In this document: positions 10,471 to 20,977 of the stretch, piece by piece | Layout of the letters: the number at the start of each line of letters is the position of its first letter | Numbering within the stretch: the stretch's first letter is position 1 | Assembly: GCF_020184175.1 (NCBI RefSeq) | Contig: NW_026082997.1 | Span: 1 to 64,000 of the forward strand | Length of the DNA stretch: 64,000 bases | Source: Aphis gossypii | Lineage: Eukaryota > Arthropoda > Insecta > Hemiptera > Aphididae | Reading direction: 5' to 3' | Translations under genes and position numbers: made by a program | Notes under the pieces: model-generated | Database searches by the model: none | What the model saw: only the letters and a program-made list of their open reading frames with translations | Told to the model about the DNA's origin: nothing

Positions 10471-11206
10471 ATAATATAAACTACTTATTTTTAAAATATC
10501 ATTTATGAACTACAAATATTTTAAAAACAACTTTAGATGGTATTTAGAACATAATAAATATATTCACAATATGTACAAATATTTTTGGCCGCCGGTTTGA
10601 TATTTCTGAAATATTTTATAATCATTAGTGAGACATTTTGATGATGTTTTAAAAATATATCATTGTAAAGATAAAAATATGTTCTTGCAAAATATTTTAA
10701 CATCATATATAATATGATCAGTATTTTAAAAATATATTTAATTTAATTATAGTATATACATTTTTATAGTCATAATTTATTATGTAAATGCATCTTCTTA
10801 AATACATTTTTTTCGTCACCTACAAGAATAAGTAAATATAGTACATGAGTAGTATATATTTGTATGTTCTGAGCACCTTTTGATTACGGAGATTTCAAAA
10901 TTTTAAGGGAGAATTTTCCCCTCAAACTTTTTTTTTCTCCGCTGTATCAGTAAAAAACACTGATTTTCAAAAACATAATGTATGTTCTGAGCACCTTTTT
11001 TACAAAGAGAGATTTCTACACCGTTCACTGTGTAACAAAAAAAAAAAAATCTCAAAATTTTTTTTATTAAAATTTTACGCTAACTCAGATTTACCATGTA
11101 ACACAATACGGTGTTAACACATACGAGTATATTGTTCACCTACTGAATAATTATTTCAAGAAAAGACACAAATATTAAATAAACTTTTTATTATTATAAA
11201 TTGTAT
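10471..11206. other. AT-rich spacer with a 118-bp direct repeat
   Basis: No coding region is visible. The phrase tgtatgttctgagcacctt starts at 10861 and again at 10979, a direct repeat at 118-bp offset. The stretch lies between the truncated repeat and the Polinton capsid gene and may include the Polinton's left end, but I could not find a matching inverted repeat on the right. Confidence 0.4.
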
Positions 11207-12300
11207 TTACACAAGTTTTCTTACTTCTCTAGTAAAAGGTACATATTCTACAATACGATCATGAATCAATAAACAATAAGCAGTTACAACTGTAAGCGAT
11301 TCTGAAGCTTCAATTTCTAATTGTACATCTACTGCTGAGGCTGTGGCTGAATCGTTCTGTTTCGAAGTATCAATGACTAGTGGAGCGTTTGAAAGAAAAG
11401 TAGAAGGACTCAATATCGGATTTTCCGTATACCTACATATCATATAATAAGGTAAAATTATTTTTTGTAAAATCTAAATTCAAATTATCTTACGGATAAG
11501 CTATTGAGTTCAGAAATACTCTAACGTTTGTTAGATTACAATGGTCAAATATACTACAGTCTTTTTCTAACGTATTTTTCGTCCTTTTTGCAATCCGATT
11601 ATTATAAATCGCGGTTATTCTAATTTCAATGCAGTTTTCAATTCCATACAACTTTTTTAGCGGTTCTAGTTCAGGATATTCAAAAGTTTCAAAAGATCTG
11701 AAAGGAATAAACAAACTTTTTCTTTTTCTACAAGTTTCAATAATTTCAAACCTTTCTCCATCGTCAACAGTGATATGTGGAACCTTCCATACTATTTTGT
11801 TTAAAGAAACTTTAGCTGTAGTAATATTTATACCACTTTTCAAGCTTAATGCATTTAAATCGCTATGACTTCGAGTTAATATTAATTCCAGTCTAGAATA
11901 AACTAATATTTTTCTATAGTCTTCAAAAAAACTTAGCCAATATTTCAATGGAATGCAAGCACTAAATTCACCTTTATCATTTGCTGATTGTGTTGCGTTT
12001 TTGAAATTCCAGCCAGAATTTTCATAACAATTATAGTTGTCTGGTGTACCGGATAAGTATCCTTTCAACGAGCTAGTGATTCAAGAACACGCGTGCAATC
12101 AACTTCTATACCATTGATTTCCAGCCGCGTATTTGTTCGAAGAGATAAGAGTACCGTTATTAGATAGTTTAACTTTGTCAGGTTCCGAAACATTCCTTCC
12201 AAAAAATAAAGCTTTCGTGTAGATACGGATAAACATCTGTTTGCTGGATTGATATATTATGTATTTCGTCGTTATTATTAAGGATGTAGTATACGGCGTG
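11207..12300 (-). pseudogene. Polinton major capsid protein (probable double jelly-roll), broken
   Basis: Reading leftward, a decayed N-terminal part (about 12300-12070) contains LEINGIEVD. It is followed by a 192-codon open stretch with GEFSACIPLKYWLSFFEDY and ELILTRSHSDLNAL, typical of the Polinton capsid family seen in insects and hydra. The same frame meets TAA and TAG between 11490 and 11443. It then shifts to a C-terminal part ending at 11207 with SKQNDS, AYCLLIHDRIVEY and a terminal RKLV. Expected family length is about 400 residues. The assignment as the major rather than another capsid protein is from memory of the family. The gene is clearly broken by a frameshift and two stops. Confidence 0.65.
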
Positions 12301-12533
12301 TATGAATGATATTCAATTTTTGTTATTTAGAATCCGTTTCATACCGTGAACTTATATCTAAATTATCACTTTCAGGGCATTTTGCTTTAATTGATAACCC
12401 AGAGCTTGTAAAATTTTTTATTTTTCAACGTCAATTTTTTACTTTATTTGATGTTTACCGGTACCACTTTAGTCTTATGACTAGTTGAACTGATCCGAAG
12501 TAGTGGATTTATATTGAATTTTAATCCCATATC

Positions 12534-13273
12534 AAGATCTGTAACGTTTAATATGTAACACGATTGTCAATGCCTCACCAAATTATCAATCGGATTATGA
12601 TCTTGATCAACTAGCTAAACGGTTATCGAATCAATAATTGTTTTTATTCAATTTGTAATATATTAAATTAGACGGTGATTGAATTACTTTAGATCCTGTC
12701 CTTCCACTCGGAAAAAACTCGTAAATCGAATGACTTTAAAGATGGTTGTTGAATGATACTTGAGCTATATTACACATTACTTTTATAGAATTTATTGTGT
12801 TTAAATTTGCTGCTTTTTCCGATCGAAGAATTTCATACACTGGTTTATTATATTGTTTTTTTTCAAAACCGAATACAGGTGCAATACTATATGGAATCTC
12901 AAAGTGTAGTATCCCATTACATTTTATATACGATCTGAAATCATTAGGATCAACCGAAATATCAAATGTTAATTTGGTTAAGTTTTCACTATTATAGACA
13001 TCTATTTGCTTCTTAACTCGGTGATTAATATCTTCAATTTCATAACATCCCTCTTCCAATTTAATATAACACATCATAGGAGCATTATTGTTTTCATTGT
13101 CAACTATTTCTATACAAAATTTATTATTATTTTCATTAATATTTGGAAATGAATTAAATGACTGTAAAGATAACAAAGCCATTTCTGAGTCCTTGTAAAG
13201 GTTTATAGGCGGAAAATAATTTACAGATAATATGGTAGCATTCTCAGTTAAACTTAAAGTAACTGACTCGTAT
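12534..13273 (-). pseudogene. Penton-like minor capsid protein, copy 1
   Basis: The product resembles the Polinton single jelly-roll minor capsid (penton) protein of about 250 residues. Recognisable blocks are MALLSLQSFNSFPNI near the N-terminus, LEEGCYEIEDINH, a central FRSYIKCNGILHFE and PYSIAPVFGF. The expected initiator is ATA (13273-13271) where copy 2 has ATG, so this copy may use an internal ATG or be dead. The 3' third is frame-broken after about 12736. The stop lies at 12534-12536. It is 10 bp downstream of copy 2, its tandem paralogue. Confidence 0.6.
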
Positions 13274-13283
13274 ATTTTAAAAT

Positions 13284-14046
13284 CTAAGATATAAATTTAT
13301 AATGAGATCCGTGACGTTTAATATGCAGAACAACTGTCAACGTCTCGTTAAAATCGACAGTTGGATTATTGTTTTGGTCAACTAACTGAACAGTTATTGA
13401 ATTAATATCTGTTTTGTTTAATTTGTAATATATTAAATTAGACGGTGATTGAATTACTTTAGATCCTGTCCTTCCACTCGGGAAAACTCGTAAATCGAAT
13501 GACTTTAAAGATGGTTGTTGAATGATACTTGAGCTATATTACACATTACTTTTATAGAATTTATTGTGTTTAAATTTGCTGCTTTTTCCGATCTACGAGC
13601 TTCATAAAACGGTCCACGTCTTACCTTTTTAAACCCAAGAACAGGTGCTATACTATATGGAGTATTAAACTGAAGTATTCCATTACATTTTATGTACGTT
13701 CTAAAATCAACAGGATCAATACGTACACTGAATGTTAGCTGTGTTCCATACTTGTTATTAACTTGGGATAACTCTTTTCAATTTTATTGTTAAAATCTTC
13801 TATTTCATAGCATCCTTCTTCCAAACTGATTTCAAAAGTGTATAATTTATACTTATTTCTCTTTGAAGGAATTACTTCTATTTTTAGTCGGTTATTAAAT
13901 GCATTTATAATATTTGGAAATGAATTGAACGTTTGTAAAGATAACAAAGCTATTTCTGAATCCTCGTAAACGTTTAGAGATGGAAAATAATTTGCAGTCA
14001 ATACAGTCGAACTTCCAGTTAAACTTAGTGTAAAAGATTCATGCAT
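13284..14046 (-). pseudogene. Penton-like minor capsid protein, copy 2
   Basis: It starts at ATG 14046-14044 with HESFTLSLTGS, then IALLSLQTFNSFPNI and LEEGCYEIEDFNN. A frame change near 13770 closes the first ORF, and the reading continues in another frame with FRTYIKCNGILQF and PYSIAPVLGF to a stop at 13284-13286. The start overlaps the 3' end of the protease gene by 22 bp, a compact arrangement typical of a virus-like gene cluster. The region 13420-13593 is almost identical to copy 1 although the rest has diverged clearly, which points to gene conversion or recent exchange. Confidence 0.6.
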
Positions 14047-14392
14047 TGTAAAAAATCAAGACATAAATGTCCACAGTTAAATGTATTGAAGTCTTGATAG
14101 TTAGAATAGTTATATATTATTTTAAACTTTTTAAAAACGTTGTAATTCAATTGGTGGAGGTAAATCACAAAACTATCGAAATATATGACTTTATTTTCAT
14201 TTTATGAAACGCTACCCAATGGCTCCAGTCGCCTGAAGATATGTCTAAGTTTAATATACCACACTCAATGACGTGCGGTTTTTAGGCAAGCTATCACGTG
14301 AAAACACACCACGGAAATGATTGATTTTCAACTTTCTAACGTATTTTTATAATATCTTGGGTCGAAAGCGATCTATCAGGTAGCGTAATCAT
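14025..14392 (-). pseudogene. Adenain-type cysteine protease
   Basis: This is the Polinton maturation protease, related to adenovirus proteases (peptidase family C5). The reading starts at ATG 14392 and shows FRGVFSRDSLP, then ECGILNLD and SHWVAFHK with the catalytic His at 14219-14221. YFDSF and PPPIEL follow, then FNCGHLC... with NCGHLC carrying the catalytic Cys at 14073-14075. Motif order and spacing fit the family. Three or so single-base frame changes and one TAG (about 14340) interrupt it. The stop is 14025-14027, inside the start of penton copy 2. It would process capsid precursors in the virus-like particle. Confidence 0.8.
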
Positions 14393-14418
14393 TATTATTA
14401 TTTTTTTTTCTCAACCCA

Positions 14419-15029
14419 TTATTGTTTAATATAATAACCATTGCCTTTTTTACTTTTTGAATTTTGAATCGCATTATATACACTACCACCTCCAGACATT
14501 AAGCTACCAAGTGCTGACAATCCTGCTAATATAGGTATTAAGGGAACTGCACCTCCTGACTGTCCTGGGTTGAAATCAACCTTTTACACTATTCTTTTTC
14601 TTCGAGGTTCTTTTTCTTCGCAGCTAGCATACTATTATTTTTTGTAACACGTTTCCGTTTACCTTTACAAGCATATCAATTTTTCTTTTAGCTTTCATCA
14701 CGTCTTTTACCGCGTACACAACCAATTTCTCTTTCTAGGAGTGTCTTTTGCTTTAAATTTTTCTCAAGCACGATATTCTAACACTTTATCAGCTTTATGT
14801 CTATCGTCTAATTTTTTACTCCTTTCATACACAATATCGTGATCACGATAAGCAGCATCCAATGGGTTTATTCCTTTATCACCGCGATCTTGTCTTTTTT
14901 TTTAATTTCGTACCAGGACCACAATACTGATAGCCTGAAACATGCTTCAACTGGGAGACTATTTATAAGGGAACTTACAAATCTTTTGTCAGTCTCGTTT
15001 GATTTTAACTTACGAGTTGAACGCGTCAT
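14419..15029 (-). pseudogene. PLA2-like domain protein of the Polinton
   Basis: ATG at 15029 opens an N-terminal basic segment and INSLP. After a frame change comes GYQYCGPGTKL, matching the calcium-loop YxxCGPGT of parvovirus VP1-type phospholipase A2 domains. After another frame change, NPLDAAYRDHDIVY carries the catalytic His-Asp pair (DxxCRxHD in the family; here the Cys is Tyr, so one disulfide residue is missing). A Lys-rich linker follows, and then a C-terminal Gly/Ala-rich hydrophobic segment, AVPLIPILAGLSALGSL, seen in Polinton minor virion proteins. The stop is 14419-14421. In parvoviruses such a domain breaches endosomal membranes; a like role here is inference. Confidence 0.7.
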
Positions 15030-15076
15030 CAATAACTGATTAACAATTGAAAATTCTAGAGTATGTATAAAAAAAA

Positions 15077-15719
15077 ATGGATTTGATTGATCAAAAAGAT
15101 AAATTAGAGGTTATAAATGTAGATGTTCAGATGGTAAAAAAACCATAAAGACACAGTTCGTTATTACCTGACACTATACGTGCTATACTAGTCGGTCACA
15201 GCGATTCAGGAAAAACAAATATAATGTATAATCTGATCACTCATGCAAATGGGTTAAGATTTGAAAATATTTATTTATACTCTATAACCTCAAATCAGGA
15301 AAAATATGTTTTATTAAAAAAAAATAATAGACGATGTACAAGGTGCTAATTTTTTCATATTTACAAGCGTTGATAAGGTTATAAAATCGAACTTAACTAA
15401 GAAAAATTCTATTATAATTTTTGATGATGTTATATGTGGTCCACAATCTGTAATCAGAGAATACATCAGCATTTGCAGACATTCAGGTGCTAGCTCTGAA
15501 TTTTATTTGGCGCAAACGTATTCTAAAATACCAAAACAGTTAGTAAGAGATAACTCAAACTTTTTAATAATACTGAAACAAGATTATACAAATTTACGAC
15601 ATAAATTTAACGATCATTCGTCTGCAGATATGGATTTCTCAGAATTTCGGAAAATGTCTCATTTCTGTTGGAATCACAGTGATTATGGGTTTTTGGTTAT
15701 CGATAAAACTCGGAAATGA
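15077..15719 (+). pseudogene. A32-like genome-packaging ATPase
   Basis: This is the FtsK/HerA-type ATPase that pumps Polinton or virus DNA into capsids. The ORF starts at ATG 15077, 47 bp from the divergent PLA2-like gene, so the two probably share a promoter. Walker A is VGHSDSGKTN at about 15189-15218, with the Lys present. Walker B is SIIIFDDVI at about 15410. RHSGAS and FYLAQTYSKIPKQLVRDNSN follow, the usual sensor region. The length of about 210 residues is normal. One frame change lies near 15145, and one in the A-run at about 15316-15325. The final 70 codons are open to TGA 15717-15719. Confidence 0.85.
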
Positions 15720-15937
15720 ATGAAGGAAGATATAGATGCGGTTTCCATACGTTTATTAAAATAAAATAATTTATATATATATATATATATATATATACAC
15801 TGTAGTACTGTTATTCCGTACATAGTGCTATCAGTAGTCATCCGATACAGTTATATTGGGTTTATAATTTACAATGAACAAAGAAAAGTTTTGTTAGAAA
15901 ATTGAATAGCGTCAAAAAAAAATATTAAACGGAAATA
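15720..15937. other. Spacer with a (TA)n microsatellite
   Basis: A run of about 13 TA units lies at roughly 15770-15797 between the ATPase and the next Polinton gene. The rest is AT-rich and probably carries the promoter of the downstream gene. Confidence 0.6.
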
Positions 15938-16899
15938 ATGGAAATGAAACGTGGTGTTATAGATTCTGACAACTATTACCGTGATGTATTTAAGCCAATA
16001 ATCGAACCATTAAGTACACGGACAGAAAAAAATACTTATGTACCTAATTCACAACCACTGAACTAAAAAAAATAGAAACCATATGCTATGCTCTAGTAAC
16101 GAGATGATGACGATAAATAAAATTCATCATTTGAACATTTTTTAATAATAAACGTTCTACAATAAAACGATATGATAAATCCTACGGTATGTATTATGAT
16201 AAGTCAGTGATTCATATAAAATTGGAAAACATGTTATAATTTTTAGTCATGGTAACTTACAGCTGCTCGATAAATACTATCCATGGACTATAGGACTATG
16301 GTCTTTTTATGTGAGAAGGAACCGAAAAAAACAACTATAGAAGATATAGAAAACTATTACATTTTGAAAACTACTGGAGTTCATTTAAAAGGAGATGAGA
16401 AACCTAAAACCTCAAAGTATCATGAATGGTCAGTCGTTGTAAAACCTCTATATGAACGAATGAAACATGAAGAAAAACAGTTAAACGAACATATAGCTAA
16501 AATGAACAACCTTAGATCTCCTCAAATTAACTTTACATCAATTAAGGATCATTTATTTAGTTCGAACGCTAAACGTAGGTAGTAATGTTAATGATGATAC
16601 GACCATGAAAAACGAACCATTTTATTTTAATCCAGAAGCAAACAGTTCTATGGTTACAAATCCTGCAGTTAAAATATGTTTAATTTTTTTTTAATTTTAC
16701 TTAACACTGCACCTAAGAAAGGTTCAGGTTTATATAAAGATGTAATACCGCAAACGCAATTAGTTTTTATGACGACCCGAATGAACTAGTAACTAAATTA
16801 AATCTTTTAACATCATCGCAAAGTATTGGTAATACTGGTGTTAATAATGAAATAATATCTATTTTAGAAGAACTACGCGAGAGAAATATTATAGTTTAA
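15938..16899 (+). pseudogene. Conserved Polinton protein of unknown function
   Basis: Starting at ATG 15938, the reading shows DSDNYYRDVFKP, then after a gap an open stretch (16283-16582) with FLCEKEPKKTT, VHLKGDEKPKTSKYHEW and PLYERMK. A C-terminal block has DDPNELVTKL, NTGVNNEIISILEELRE and ends at TAA 16897-16899. I recognise these blocks as belonging to a protein that sits just before integrase in insect and cnidarian Polintons; its job is not known to me. At least four frame changes break it. Its stop overlaps the ATG of the integrase stub by one base (TAATG), suggesting co-transcription. Confidence 0.6.
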
Positions 16900-17006
16900 T
16901 GACAACCTTAGAGAGTATAGCTAATGAGCTACATCGACCAGCGAGAAAAATATTTCCTAGACGTAGTGTAGTAACGCGGTTTAATTACGACCTCTGGCAA
17001 GGTTAG
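16899..17006 (+). pseudogene. Retroviral-type integrase, N-terminal stub
   Basis: ATG 16899 opens 35 codons with NELHRPARKIFPRR and NYDLWQ, which match the start of the Polinton (retrovirus-like) integrase just ahead of its first catalytic Asp. The reading ends at TAG 17004-17006. At that point the sequence changes abruptly to PolB on the other strand, so the whole catalytic core has been deleted. Confidence 0.7.
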
Positions 17007-17007
17007 G

Positions 17008-17468
17008 TTACATAAACTTTCCATATAAATTTACACAATCAAGATATGTTATCCATGTAATCGGTTCTTTATAATTATAATTCAATCCTTCAATATTTGG
17101 TATATTTGCTTTAGCATACCTTTTAGTTGATTGAGTTATTCCCCCACGAATTGAGTTCTCGATAAACAAAAGCATGTTAGGACATTTTAACCTTTCTAAT
17201 TCGATCTTAGTATATTTAAGCATACAGTCATACCCAAATCCTGGAGCAGTCATATAATAAGCAGGATCTAGCTCAAGAGTAGATAAACATAAGTCTCTGA
17301 AATTTTCAAACACATCAGCTAGTATACCAACATCAGTTTTTAAATAATGATCGCTATATTCACTTAATGTCTTTATATTAAACACGTTGCATACATTTTT
17401 CGCATGTATATAATCGTCATCAGTAATATTTTCATCGGTTAGAGTGCTATAAAATTCAAGCTTTGAAG
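17008..17468 (-). pseudogene. Protein-primed DNA polymerase B, middle part
   Basis: This is the downstream continuation of the PolB reading at 26031-27690. It begins at the MULE insertion point (17468) with FLPSKLEFYSTLTDENI, then YLKTDVGILADVFENFR, AYYMTAPGFGYDC and IENSIRGGITQ. It stops just after polymerase motif A, YLDCVNLYG. Motifs B and C (palm, including DTD) are gone: the gene is cut at about 17008, where the integrase stub starts on the other strand. The enzyme would replicate Polinton DNA using a terminal protein primer. This copy cannot be functional. Confidence 0.85.
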
Positions 17469-17476
17469 GTAAAAAA

Positions 17477-17820
17477 GGGGACACGTATAAACCTGGAATT
17501 TATAAATCTGGACCGTAAAAACCCGGATCGTACATACCTGGACAGTATAATTTTGAACCGTAGAATTATGGACTGTACAAACCTAACATATCAGGAACGT
17601 ACATATCTGGGCCGTATAATTTTGGACCTTACAAATCTGGACCGTACAAACCTGGACCGTAGATTTCTGGACTTACATAATACCACATATTTCTGTTTAA
17701 GGGGCATGAGTGGCAATCCATTTGGATGGTTATAATTTTCTTAGATTTTAATTTGGTTCAAATTGTTTAAAAAGTGTTAGTATGGTCTTAAAGACCTTCG
17801 TTAATAAAGTGTCGAGTCTT
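17477..17820 (+). repeat. MULE 1 left terminal inverted repeat
   Basis: It starts GGGGACACGTATAAACC and matches the reverse complement of 25672-26022 with only scattered differences. The outer 210 bp consist of degenerate units of about 15 bp (variants of ggaccgtacaaacct), and the inner part is unique sequence shared by both ends. Confidence 0.92.
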
Positions 17821-19430
17821 TAACAATTTTGGGGATAAGACTAAAGTTAATTAGTCTCTGTCAGAATCAAGCTGTAGTGACTAAGACTTGTGCCAAAACA
17901 TATAAAAAATTATTTAAGAACATTCACTTTATTAGTAGGTAATATTTGTTGTATACTTAACTCAAATAACTTTTGTTTCTCAAATTGTCAGTAGTTTTTT
18001 ATTTCGAATTTTTAAAAAGTTACCTATAAAGAACCAAGGTGGAATAACAAGTATATGTATTATGTAATAAATATACAAGGAGAAAAAAAACAAGTTTTTA
18101 AGTCTTAGACCAATGTATCAACTATCAGACACTGTTGTAGTTAAGGAGATCATCTATAATACATTTTGTAAATAAAATAAATCCTGAGATAGATATATAT
18201 GAAATTTTTAGATCAGTATTGCTACCCGAAGACATTGGTACTTACATAAAAAAACGTGACTTGCTAAAACTGGTAAAAGTGAAAAACTAATAAAACCAAT
18301 GTACCTATATAACCATATAAAATCAATGTAGGTAATATAAAACATTTATTTATGATCATAACCTGTAGGCAGGGACGCCCGCTGGAATTTAGCTCAGGGG
18401 AGTGGGGCAAAAAATTGCAAGTACCTAAATACTTATGGGAAGATTTACCGCAACATCTTTCATCTACTTATACTTTGTCATAGTATCATTAATAATTTTT
18501 TAAAAGAAAATTACATATAAAGTTACACTATTAGTTCTAATATTTATAAGAAAAAACATAATAAAGTTTAAACAAAAAACAACTTTATTTGATTGAATTT
18601 ACATATTACATCATCTCCTTTTGTTTGAAGCAAATAAATTAATTGAATCATCAATTTGTTGATTAAAAAATTGATTTAAAAATTTCCAATGAATGTACCT
18701 AATAATAATAATGTAATAATGTCTGTCAAAAGGTTTCAATTTCCGTCGACAACGGGCTGCTTTTATAAATTATAATCGCGTATGCTTTCCAAGTTTTTGA
18801 TTTTATTATTATGTTTTTCAAACACGATTCATATATAATATAATAACAATAATAATTTATTTTTGAAAATAATTTCTTTTCGTACATACAAATTAATATC
18901 CCACAGTATTTAAAAACAATTACAATAAAAACAAATTTAAAGATATTTAAATAATACGAGTATATACATATTTGCAACCCTCCAATAAGCTAAAAGCTTG
19001 TGGTGGAGGGTTTGTAACGAGTTCACAAAAACAATATTACAAAACAAATAATACCAGTGAAAGGTCGTAAAATTTATACAATATCAATTTCGTTAACATT
19101 TTTTTGTGTTTTATTTACAGCTTAAAATGTCTTAAACTATGAAAATCAAATATAATATTAATTTTCAGAACCCTTCATAAGTGTATTACAATAGGAATAG
19201 AATTTTTCTATTATAATATAATAATATTAATTAAATATTAAAAATTATTAACATATGTTAATAATTTTTGTATCTAGTACAATATTCGTGTTTGATAGAA
19301 AATATAGTATCATGTCTGTGTTTGTATAGAGCAATTGAGATATTATTAAAATATAAAGCTTTGACGTTATATACATTTAGATCATGGTAGTATGGTACAC
19401 ATATTCATTATTGGAATATTTTGGTTTATT
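17821..19430. other. AT-rich interior of MULE 1, no gene seen
   Basis: No convincing reading frame or RNA gene. A short GC-richer patch at about 18365-18420 (cagggacgcccgctgg) looks like a hAT-type end but has no partner that I can confirm. Confidence 0.5.
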
Positions 19431-20560
19431 TAATAAGAATTTAAGTAGGCTATTTATAGTTGACTTTAAAGAATTTGCATGTGAGTTATATGCCTGACCC
19501 CACACAATTATTCCATAATTCAATGCCTATTGATTGAACAAGCGAAATATATATAAGTCTTTTCATCTGTATAATGAAAATATATTTAACATCATGAAAG
19601 ATATAAAAAAAACTTATGTATTGTACTGGTTAAATTGTTTATGTGATGATCCCATTAAAGTTTATTATCAAGTGTTACACCAAGGTATTTAATTTTATTT
19701 ATAGAAAGCAAAGCAGTGGATTTATTATCACCTGTATTGTTTATGCCCTATATTATGATTGTTTGTTAAACTAACGAGTATCTTATATTTCGAATCAATA
19801 TTTTCCAGATTTATAAAAAAATAAATATATTTCGATTTGTCAAGGTTTATTTCTAATAGATTATTATCAAACCAAGGTTTAATTTTGTTTATAATAATAT
19901 TTGAGTTTAGAAAAAGTGAATCAAAATAGCAGTATCATCTGCATAGCAAATTGTGTTTATATTTTAGATTAGTTTCAGCAAACCATTTATACATATAATA
20001 AAATATAGGCCTACAGAACCGTACCTTGAGGTACTTACACCATATGGTACCTCTAATGGCGTACTATAGAATCGTAAACCCTAACTACTTACGATCTATT
20101 TGTTAGATAGGTATTAATTAATAATTCATGATGCATTTTTCCTCTCAACCCGCAATAGTTTAATTTTTTTTAAAAAAATTCTATGATTTATACAATCAAA
20201 ATCTTTTTTTACATCTAATCCAGGTTTGAATAAATACATTTATTAATTTCAAATAATGCATCATCAGTATACCTGTCAGTCATAAACCAAATAGGTTTTA
20301 GAGAAAAAATGTTTACTATTTAAAAATGTCATTATTCTGATTTTTAGGCATTTTTCAAATATTTTAGATAGCAATAAAGATAAGGTTATTGGTCTATACT
20401 CTATAGTAATAGTTATTACAGATTGTGGGGTCATCAGGTGTATGTACAATTATACATCTTTTAAGCAAATAAATGGATAAATAGATACCCAAAGAGATTG
20501 AGTGATTAAATAATTTTGTCAGTGGGTACGATATGGTATACTAGCAGTTTTTTTTAGAAT
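19431..20560 (-). pseudogene. LINE reverse transcriptase remnant (Jockey/CR1-like)
   Basis: Reading leftward, degenerate but ordered RT blocks appear: YRPITL with SKIFEKC near 20390, then DFDCINHRIF at about 20190, VPQGTVL at about 20020, and the catalytic CYADDTAIL at about 19945. A C-terminal part has NYGIIVWGQA at about 19505. Many stops and frame changes show that it is old. It has been carried inside MULE 1 or inserted into it. The endonuclease domain and poly(A) tail are not seen. Confidence 0.85.
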
Positions 20561-20977
20561 AAGATTTGTTAGACCATTTTCAAAGAAAGTTGTATGATTT
20601 TTGATTTGTTGTGTTTATCTTTCAATCTCATATTTGTCTATAGGCGTAATAAACATCGAATTAAAAATTTCACAATTATTATTATTTAATTCTGCCCACG
20701 TTTTTTTTTCATATAAAATACGGGCGATGTGCGTGTGGTTTAAGATAGTTTTTAATACTATTTATAGAAATCTGATAAGATAATAGTTACAACAAATACT
20801 ATAGATTAGTATTTGGTTACAATATCGCTCAGACAAAAATAAAACGTACACAATTAATAAATTAGTATTAATATCTATAGTTTCGAGTTTGTATAATATA
20901 TTAATATCCATAATATAGATTATAGACTTTTGGTGAGTTGAAATTTAATATTTTATCTTTAAATTGTTTCAATCATC

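Noticed and set aside
10861..11000. CRISPR-like repeat (tgtatgttctgagcacctt twice)
   Set aside because: Only two units at 118-bp offset in an insect-type region; an ordinary direct repeat.
15770..15797. TA repeat as an origin or attachment site
   Set aside because: A plain microsatellite; nothing else supports a site.
17480..17735. A reading that looks like a pentapeptide-repeat protein (repeats of the xLDRT kind)
   Set aside because: It is the translation of the 15-bp minisatellite in the MULE 1 inverted repeat. The same occurs at the other end on the other strand, and there is no gene context.
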